Positions 7,175 through 11,605 of a stretch of 11,605 nucleotides of DNA are shown here, in pieces. Position numbers and translations under genes: made by a program. This stretch comes from Thermoplasmata archaeon. Lineage in GTDB: Archaea; Thermoplasmatota; E2; UBA202; DSCA01. The stretch is from NCBI GenBank assembly GCA_008297795.1, contig VBQP01000023.1:1-11605 (forward strand), written 5' to 3'. The notes beneath the pieces are model-generated. The model was not told where the DNA came from. It was given only the letters and a program-made list of their open reading frames with translations, and made no database searches. Numbering within the stretch: the stretch's first letter is position 1; each line of letters starts with the position of its first letter.

Positions 7175-7808
7175 AATTCTTTATCATTTTTGCGTCCACA
7201 ACCTTTATCCCGTCTGCATAAACAAATACGGGATTTAAATCCATCTGGTTTATTGAAGGGAAATCCATTCCTATGTTCGAGAGTTTGAGAAGCATGTCAA
7301 CCATCGCTTTCCTGTCCAGTTCCATGCCTCTGAAGCCGCTGAAAAGTTCTCCTGCTTCCAACTCATCTATCATCTCCTCTGCATCTCTTTCCTTTATCGG
7401 GGCAAGGCGGAAAGACACATCTTTGTAAATTTCTGCAAATATGCCCCCCATGCCCACCATTATGCTCATTCCGAAAGATGGGTCATTCACAAGACCTGCA
7501 ATCATCTCCACCCCCTGCGGCTCCATCTTTTCCACTATGAACTTCTCCCCCGGAAATTTTTTCATGAAGTTGGATAACTCATCTTCCAGTTCTTCCATGT
7601 CCATTATGTTGAGTCTGACTCCTCCAACATCTGTTTTATGAAGGATATCAGACGAGCATACCTTCAGTGCAACAGGGAATTCCATCTCAATGCCTTTCAA
7701 ATCTTCAGGGCTTTTTAAAACTGAAAAGTCTGTTGTGGGAATGCCATAATCTCTGAGAAGTGCCTTCACTCTATCCTCGGTCAGCACCCTGTTTTCCCCC
7801 GAATTCAT
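7173..7808 (-). CDS. acdB: ADP-forming acyl-CoA synthetase, beta subunit (ATP-grasp)
   Basis: 211 residues, slightly short for archaeal AcdB (about 230). In ADP-forming acetyl/acyl-CoA synthetase the beta subunit carries the ATP-grasp fold that passes phosphate from an acyl-phosphate-derived phospho-His to ADP, making ATP. Motifs: LTEDRVKALLRDYGIPTT at residues 9-26, FPVALKVCSSDILHKTDVGG (44-63; His57 probably corresponds to the phosphorylatable beta-subunit His), MIAGLVNDPSFG, MVGMGGIFAEIYKDVSFRLAP and a C-terminal DLNPVFV with VVDAKMI. There is no CoA-binding alpha domain in the protein or window, so a separate AcdA must exist elsewhere. First gene of an operon with iorA (8-base gap). By context it would conserve energy from aryl-acetyl-CoA made by IorAB. 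Start ATG 7808 has no Shine-Dalgarno site and faces thpR across a 71-base divergent promoter region. Confidence 0.92.
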   Translation of the reverse strand: MNSGENRVLTEDRVKALLRDYGIPTTDFSVLKSPEDLKGIEMEFPVALKVCSSDILHKTDVGGVRLNIMDMEELEDELSNFMKKFPGEKFIVEKMEPQGVEMIAGLVNDPSFGMSIMVGMGGIFAEIYKDVSFRLAPIKERDAEEMIDELEAGELFSGFRGMELDRKAMVDMLLKLSNIGMDFPSINQMDLNPVFVYADGIKVVDAKMIKN

Positions 7809-7841
7809 TGTTTGGTTATGCAGATGGTCTTTTTTACTTTT

Positions 7842-7860
7842 TGGTAAATATGATATACCA
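7842..7860. promoter_or_regulatory. Divergent acdB/thpR promoter region with pseudo-palindromic TATA element
   Basis: On the plus strand GGTAAA (7843-7848, RNWAAW) is followed by TATGATAT (7849-7856), centred about 27 bases before the thpR ATG, so thpR is probably leaderless. The 19 bases read TGGTAnATnnnATnTACCA, an imperfect palindrome, so the same element read backwards could drive acdB with a leader of about 20 bases. A regulator bound here would act on both directions. The rest of 7809-7879 is a T-rich stretch (7830-7841) and nothing else recognisable. Confidence 0.45.
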
Positions 7861-7879
7861 CGAAACGCATTAGGCGGTC

Positions 7880-8422
7880 ATGAGGTCGTTTATTTCAATT
7901 GACGTGGGCGCAATGGATTCGCTCGTATCTCTTGAAAAAGAACTTGGCGAGGCTGGCGTTTCCTTAAAACTTGTCGAGCCGGAGAACATACACCTCACGC
8001 TCAAATTTCTCGGAGAAATAGACGAAGAATTGGTTCCAAAAATAGAGGAAGCCATGAGGGAGGCAGTGAATGGCATAGAACCGTTCACAGCAGAGCTGGT
8101 TGGTACAGGGGCATTTCCCAGCCTCGATTACATGAAGGTGGTGTGGGTCGGCATGAGGGACAGCGGCGAGACAAAAAAGATTGCAGGAGCACTGGAGGAA
8201 AGCCTTCAGAAATACGGTTTCAGGAGGGAGAAGAGGTTCACCCCTCATGTTACGCTGGCGAGGGTGAAGGGTGCCAGGGGAAAGGAAAAACTCAGAGAAA
8301 TACTGAGCAAAAACATGCAGAAAAATTTCGGAAAGGTGAGGGTTGAGAGCATAAGGCTAAAAAAGAGCGAGTTGAGAAAAGAGGGACCGCTTTATACCAC
8401 TTTGCTTGATGTAAAACTATGA
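7880..8422 (+). CDS. thpR: RNA 2',3'-cyclic phosphodiesterase / 2'-5' RNA ligase (LigT/ThpR family)
   Basis: 180 residues, typical for this 2H phosphoesterase family. ThpR enzymes open 2',3'-cyclic phosphates at RNA ends to 2'-phosphates and were first described as joining tRNA halves by a 2'-5' bond; the physiological role in archaea is unsettled. Both catalytic HxT motifs are present: His38-Leu-Thr40 in ENIHLTLKFLG and His123-Val-Thr125 in RFTPHVTLARVK. The N-terminal RSFISIDV and C-terminal IRLKKSELRKEGPLYTTL strands also fit the family. Cytoplasmic; no signal peptide. The ATG at 7880 fits a leaderless promoter. The gene overlaps cca by ATGA, so the two are almost surely one transcript devoted to RNA-end processing. 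Confidence 0.94.
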   Translation: MRSFISIDVGAMDSLVSLEKELGEAGVSLKLVEPENIHLTLKFLGEIDEELVPKIEEAMREAVNGIEPFTAELVGTGAFPSLDYMKVVWVGMRDSGETKKIAGALEESLQKYGFRREKRFTPHVTLARVKGARGKEKLREILSKNMQKNFGKVRVESIRLKKSELRKEGPLYTTLLDVKL

Positions 8423-9747
8423 AAGAAGAAGAGATAATAAAAAAAGTCCTCGAAAGAGTTGCGCCTTCAAAAGCAGAAGAAAAAAAAATCATGGGGACAG
8501 TCAGGGAAATCGAGAAAAATATTTCCAGGGAGGCGGAAAGGAGGGGGCTGGACGTGGAGGTTATGCTCGTGGGTTCCATAGCGAAGGGCACATACCTTAA
8601 AAATTCGCTCGATGTGGACATCTTCATGCTTTTCCCATCCAATTACTCCAAGGAAGAAATGAGAGAGCATTCACTTGAAATAGGAAAGAAAGTTCTTGAT
8701 GACTGGAAAATCCAGTATGCTGAACATCCTTATGTGAGGGGTAGATACGGCGATTATGAAGTTGATATAGTGCCTTGTTATAAAATAAAGAAGGCATCTG
8801 AAAAAATGAGTTCGGTTGACAGAACCCCTTTTCATACAGAATATATACGGAAAAATCTGAAAGACAAAAATGAGGTTCGCATACTCAAGCAATTTTTGAA
8901 AGGCATAGGCTGTTATGGGGCGGAGATAAAAATACAGGGTTTTTCAGGTTATCTGGCAGAACTTCTGATTATAAAATACGGTTCTTTCAGGAAGGTACTC
9001 GAGAATTCGCAGAAATGGAAGGGGAAGGTGGTGCTTTCTCTGAATGGTGAGCCAGAACATGACTTTCCTGAAAAATTTGTCTTCATCGACCCTGTTGACA
9101 ATTCAAGAAACGTTGCCGCCGCCCTCTCCCCCAAAAAACTTAAATTTTTCATTTTTGCTGCAGGGGAGTATCTGAAAAATCCCAGAATGGAATTCTTCTT
9201 TCCCAGAGAGGTGGTACCTCTACCGGTTGAAAAAATAAAAAAGAGCGTGGAAAACTTTGTTGGCATATGCCTGCCAAGACCGGACCTCATAGACGACATA
9301 CTCTACTCACAGATAAAAAAAGCGGCAAAAAATCTGGAAAAGATATTGCGGGAATACGATTTTCCCGTTGTTGAGTCACTTTATTATGTAAACGGTACGG
9401 TGATTATCGCCGCAAAACTTGAGAAGAAAAAAATTTCCGGTACAAAACTCCATATGGGACCTCCAGAAAATGAGAAAGAGCATGTGGATGCTTTTCTCTC
9501 AAAATGGAAGGGCAATGCTGTCAGGGGACCATTTATGGAGGGGGGGAGGTGGTGGGTGGAGATAAAAAGAGAGTATGTAGATGCATGTTCTCTGCTGAAG
9601 GATAAACTGGGGGAGTTGAACATGGGCAAAGATTTGAATGAGATGAAGGATAGGGCAAAAATATGCGAGGACGGGGAATTGGTGAACGAGGATAATGCAG
9701 CATTCTGGACGGAGTATTTTATGGATAAACCGCCATGGGAAAGATAA
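8419..9747 (+). CDS. cca: CCA-adding tRNA nucleotidyltransferase, archaeal class I
   Basis: 442 residues, the usual length for archaeal CCA enzymes, which build or repair the 3' CCA of tRNAs without a nucleic acid template. The polymerase-beta-type head has VGSIAKGTYL (51-60) with the catalytic carboxylates Asp66 and Asp68 in SLDVDIFMLFP, and the third, Asp116, in YEVDIVPCY. VDRTPFHTEYI (133-143) and VRILKQFLKG, then GFSGYLAELLI, match the archaeal central domain. The tail domain (about 290-440) has GTVIIAAKLEKK and GPFMEGGRWWVEIKREY. Translation likely restarts from thpR through the ATGA overlap; no Shine-Dalgarno site is visible. The TAA stop lies directly next to the stop of the convergent coiled-coil gene, with no base between. 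Confidence 0.96.
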   Translation: MKEEEIIKKVLERVAPSKAEEKKIMGTVREIEKNISREAERRGLDVEVMLVGSIAKGTYLKNSLDVDIFMLFPSNYSKEEMREHSLEIGKKVLDDWKIQYAEHPYVRGRYGDYEVDIVPCYKIKKASEKMSSVDRTPFHTEYIRKNLKDKNEVRILKQFLKGIGCYGAEIKIQGFSGYLAELLIIKYGSFRKVLENSQKWKGKVVLSLNGEPEHDFPEKFVFIDPVDNSRNVAAALSPKKLKFFIFAAGEYLKNPRMEFFFPREVVPLPVEKIKKSVENFVGICLPRPDLIDDILYSQIKKAAKNLEKILREYDFPVVESLYYVNGTVIIAAKLEKKKISGTKLHMGPPENEKEHVDAFLSKWKGNAVRGPFMEGGRWWVEIKREYVDACSLLKDKLGELNMGKDLNEMKDRAKICEDGELVNEDNAAFWTEYFMDKPPWER

Positions 9748-10608
9748 TCATATCAGTCCTGCTTTCTGAAGAAGCATGAAATCCTCTGTCGAGAGTTTTT
9801 CACCTCTCTTAAAGCGCTCGTAAACATCATCAGCCTTTTTCTGTATTGCGCTTCTCTCTTTCTGTATCTTGTCTACTTTCTCCTTTTTCTTCATGGATTC
9901 CATCTGTTCCTCTATCTCCCTTATCTCCTTTATGTAAGAAACAAACTGTTTGTGCGCCTTGTCTGCGTCAAGCCGTGCCATTATGTATTCCTTCTGTATT
10001 TTTTTGAGTTCTTTGTAGAGTTCGTCCGATTTGTTGAAGCATTCCATCATTCTGAGATGTTCCTCCTGCGCCTTGTCTGCAAGTTCTCTTACTCTGATAT
10101 GCTCCTTGTCGCCTTTCTCTTTTATGATTCTTTCCTTTTCCATTATCTCTTTCAATTCCGGCGTTTTTTCCAGGATTTTCTTTCTCTCTTTTATCTTTTC
10201 GCTGAGTCTGGAAAGTTCCTCCACCAGTTCCTGCTCCTCCCTCTTGGAAAGTTGATGTGTCATCTGCCGGAATTCCAGTTCTTCCTTCCTTTTGTTCAAA
10301 AAATCCAGTGATTCGCCTTCGGGAAGATATTTCTTTCTCAGCCTTTCTATCTCCTTTCTTATCTCCTTATATTCTTTGTTGAGCTCTCTTCTTCTTTCCT
10401 TGGATTTGGCAACCCTTATGTTTGTCTCATCTCTCTGCTCCTTATGGCGCAAGCCTTCCTGCTTGTATTTCTTTATCTGGGCAGCCAGTTCAAGTCTTTT
10501 TTCCCTGAGTTGTTTTGTTTTTTCATTAAACCTCTCCCTTATTTCCTTTACCTCACCCAACTTTTTTCTAAGTTCTTCTCTCTTCTTCTGCAATTCCTCA
10601 ATACTCAT
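9748..10608 (-). CDS. Archaeal coiled-coil protein (COG1340-like), function unknown
   Basis: 286 residues, nearly all Lys/Glu/Arg-rich heptad-type helix, with two long coiled-coil blocks (about 2-95 and 115-255). A break comes around KKYLPEGESLDFLNKRKEE, a conserved-looking hinge. The C-terminal 30 residues (DDVYERFKRGEKLSTEDF, then LLQKAGLI) form a short non-coiled tail that I associate with a widespread family of archaeal coiled-coil proteins of unknown function. No membrane segment, signal peptide or enzymatic motif is visible. The ATG at 10608 has a TATA-like box about 27 bases upstream and AGGGA close by. It lies 40 bases downstream of the PAS sensor gene on the same strand. A chromosome-, cytoskeleton- or ribosome-related role would be guesswork. 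Confidence 0.82.
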   Translation of the reverse strand: MSIEELQKKREELRKKLGEVKEIRERFNEKTKQLREKRLELAAQIKKYKQEGLRHKEQRDETNIRVAKSKERRRELNKEYKEIRKEIERLRKKYLPEGESLDFLNKRKEELEFRQMTHQLSKREEQELVEELSRLSEKIKERKKILEKTPELKEIMEKERIIKEKGDKEHIRVRELADKAQEEHLRMMECFNKSDELYKELKKIQKEYIMARLDADKAHKQFVSYIKEIREIEEQMESMKKKEKVDKIQKERSAIQKKADDVYERFKRGEKLSTEDFMLLQKAGLI

Positions 10609-10631
10609 TATACTTCCCTAATTGGCGTGTT

Positions 10632-10642
10632 TTATTAAAAAA
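10632..10642 (-). promoter_or_regulatory. TATA-like box of the coiled-coil gene overlapping a T6 tract after the sensor gene
   Basis: Read on the minus strand, TTTAATAA (10632-10639) is centred about 27 bases before the ATG at 10608, as for a leaderless or near-leaderless transcript. It overlaps TTTTTT (10637-10642), which begins 7 bases after the sensor gene's stop and could act as an archaeal U-tract terminator. The 40-base gap may thus serve as both terminator and promoter. Confidence 0.35.
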
Positions 10643-10648
10643 TTTCGC

Positions 10649-11605
10649 TTATTCATATATCCTCCCCTCCATCACAATATGTTTGACCACTGTCTCGACC
10701 CTGTCAACTGCTGTTCTGGTTATCTCCAGTTTCTTTCTTATGCCGGGGGAAGCATCTTTTAGAGACAGGTCTATGTAGCCCTTTGCTATGCACAGGGGGT
10801 TGAAGAAGTAGTGGGATATGTCTTCAATGAATTTCTTTTCTCTTTCAATGATTTCTTCCATTTTTTTGTTTGAAATGTCGAGTTCTTCTTCCACCTTTTT
10901 CTTCTCTGTTATGTCCACCATATTGATAAGCATCTCCTTCTCGCTGCCATCATTGACCGAGCAGAGATTCATTTCCACCCATGATATTTTTCCATCTCTT
11001 CCAATAAGACGTATCGTGAACGATGAAGTGTTTTTTCCATCCATTGATTCTTTCATTTTTTGTTTTAGAAGGGCGATATCGCCTGCATGCACAAAATCGG
11101 TAATTTTTCTGTTATCTATCCTTTCACTCCCGATTATTTCCTTAAATTTTTTGTTTGAAAATACACATGAGCTGTTTCTGAGCATGACTATCCCTGCAGG
11201 AGAACTTTCTGTGAGAAGACGATATTTTCTTTCATTTTCCTTTAAAGCGTTCTCTGCACGAATCCTTTCGCTTACATCATTTATTAAGATTATTGAATTT
11301 CCTAAGATTATTGAATTTCCCTGGAGAGAGATGCCGTCAATTGAGAAGAATCTTTCATTTTTTTTCAATGTTTCATTACGAAAAGTCTTCCCATTTTTTA
11401 TGAGTTTCTCGATTTTCTTACGGTTTGCCATGTCTTCAAAAATTTCACTTTTCAAAAGATTTCCATCCATTTTGCCAACCATTTCATCTGCTTTTCTGTT
11501 GCTGTATGAAACATTCCCCTCATCATCAACCAAAATTATTCCAGCAGGGATGCTATCTATTATTTCTCTAAAATAATTGTCATTTGATCCCATGTCCCCT
11601 TCCAT
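10649..11605 (-). CDS. Two-PAS sensor protein with His-box dimerisation helices but no ATPase domain
   Basis: 318 residues visible. An ATG coincides with the window edge (11603-11605), so the protein may extend further upstream; another in-frame ATG (GSNDNY) follows at residue 5. PAS1 spans about 8-112 (IIDSIPAGIILVDDEGNVSYSN), ending NDVSERIRAE. PAS2 spans about 124-234 (LLTESSPAGIVMLRN), with DGKISWVEMNLCSV and ending VDITEKKK, a PAC-type end. A coiled linker (235-262) leads to a HisKA-like helix pair, FIEDISHYFFNPLCIAKGYI, where His265 would be the phospho-acceptor; the usual E/D after that His is Tyr. The protein then stops (TAA) at VMEGRIYE: no N, G1, F or G2 boxes of a HATPase_c domain. 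It is cytoplasmic, with no membrane segment in the visible part. It could be phosphorylated in trans, or be a scaffold or dimeric sensor. The neighbours offer no response regulator. Confidence 0.82.
   Translation of the reverse strand: MEGDMGSNDNYFREIIDSIPAGIILVDDEGNVSYSNRKADEMVGKMDGNLLKSEIFEDMANRKKIEKLIKNGKTFRNETLKKNERFFSIDGISLQGNSIILGNSIILINDVSERIRAENALKENERKYRLLTESSPAGIVMLRNSSCVFSNKKFKEIIGSERIDNRKITDFVHAGDIALLKQKMKESMDGKNTSSFTIRLIGRDGKISWVEMNLCSVNDGSEKEMLINMVDITEKKKVEEELDISNKKMEEIIEREKKFIEDISHYFFNPLCIAKGYIDLSLKDASPGIRKKLEITRTAVDRVETVVKHIVMEGRIYE
11286..11321 (-). repeat. 18-base in-frame tandem duplication in PAS1 of the sensor gene
   Basis: Units 11286-11303 and 11304-11321 are identical except for the last base (T versus C). 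On the minus strand they encode GNSIIL twice (residues 96-107), at the strand leading to NDVSER at the end of PAS1. The near identity at DNA level suggests recent slippage or duplication. Confidence 0.85.

Noticed and set aside
9784..9800. Small hairpin CTCT-GTCG-AGAG followed by TTTTT, 36 bases past the cca stop
   Set aside because: A 4-base stem is expected by chance, lies in the opposing coding sequence, and archaeal terminators do not need hairpins; not listed as a feature.
9952..10638. Several plus-strand open frames with Phe/Leu-rich, membrane-like products
   Set aside because: They lie opposite the coiled-coil gene; antisense of Lys/Glu codons gives Phe/Leu/Ser runs, so the apparent hydrophobic proteins are artefacts.
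10818..11576. Long open frame (252 codons) on the plus strand
   Set aside because: It is the exact antisense of the PAS sensor gene; its Ser/Phe/Leu-rich product is the complement of Lys/Glu-rich codons, with no recognisable domain.
1..11605. Search for CRISPR arrays, tRNA/rRNA genes, transposases, integrases, toxin-antitoxin pairs and riboswitches
   Set aside because: Coding sequence covers nearly all of the window, the longest gap is 71 bases, and none of these signals is visible.

Overview
The window looks like a gene-dense stretch of an anaerobic, protein- and amino-acid-fermenting archaeon. I would place it in or near Thermoplasmatota (Marine Benthic Group D / Thermoprofundales-like), but the lineage is inferred from gene content, not from a marker gene. 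Archaeal signs are an archaeal class I CCA-adding enzyme beside a ThpR-type 2'-5' RNA ligase, a COG1340-type coiled-coil protein, an ADP-forming acyl-CoA synthetase beta subunit, indolepyruvate:ferredoxin oxidoreductase, heavy use of AGA/AGG and ATA codons, and BRE/TATA-like elements about 24-28 bases before first genes with no Shine-Dalgarno site. C25 (gingipain-like) peptidases are known from MBG-D archaea of marine sediments, which fits.

Layout. Bases 1-4755 (+): the 3' part of a gingipain-like C25 cysteine peptidase, a HemW-like radical SAM protein lacking canonical HemW residues, and a large exported protein with a probable TIM-barrel hydrolase region and a C-terminal Ig-like domain. Bases 4745-7808 (-): the operon acdB-iorA-iorB. 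Bases 7880-9747 (+): the tRNA/RNA pair thpR-cca, overlapping by ATGA. Bases 9748-11605 (-): a two-PAS sensor protein that ends after the His-box helices with no ATPase domain, then the coiled-coil protein. There is no gene-free stretch longer than about 70 bases, and I see no tRNA, rRNA, CRISPR, insertion sequence or integrase.

How the genes fit together. The C25 peptidase (probably secreted, though its N-terminus is outside the window) and the exported hydrolase-like protein suggest breakdown of external polymers. IorAB would oxidise aryl-2-oxo acids, made from aromatic amino acids, to aryl-acetyl-CoA with reduction of ferredoxin. The adjacent AcdB would harvest the thioester as ATP, but its alpha subunit is not here. 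The radical SAM gene has no obvious link to its neighbours. Translation initiation appears mixed: leaderless for genes with their own promoter, and Shine-Dalgarno or stop-start coupling inside the acdB-iorA-iorB operon.

Most worth a second look: the uncharacterised hydrolase-like protein, the HemW-like enzyme with replaced signature residues, the acdB-iorAB operon without an alpha subunit, the kinase-like protein without an ATPase domain, and a fresh-looking 18-bp tandem duplication inside its first PAS domain.
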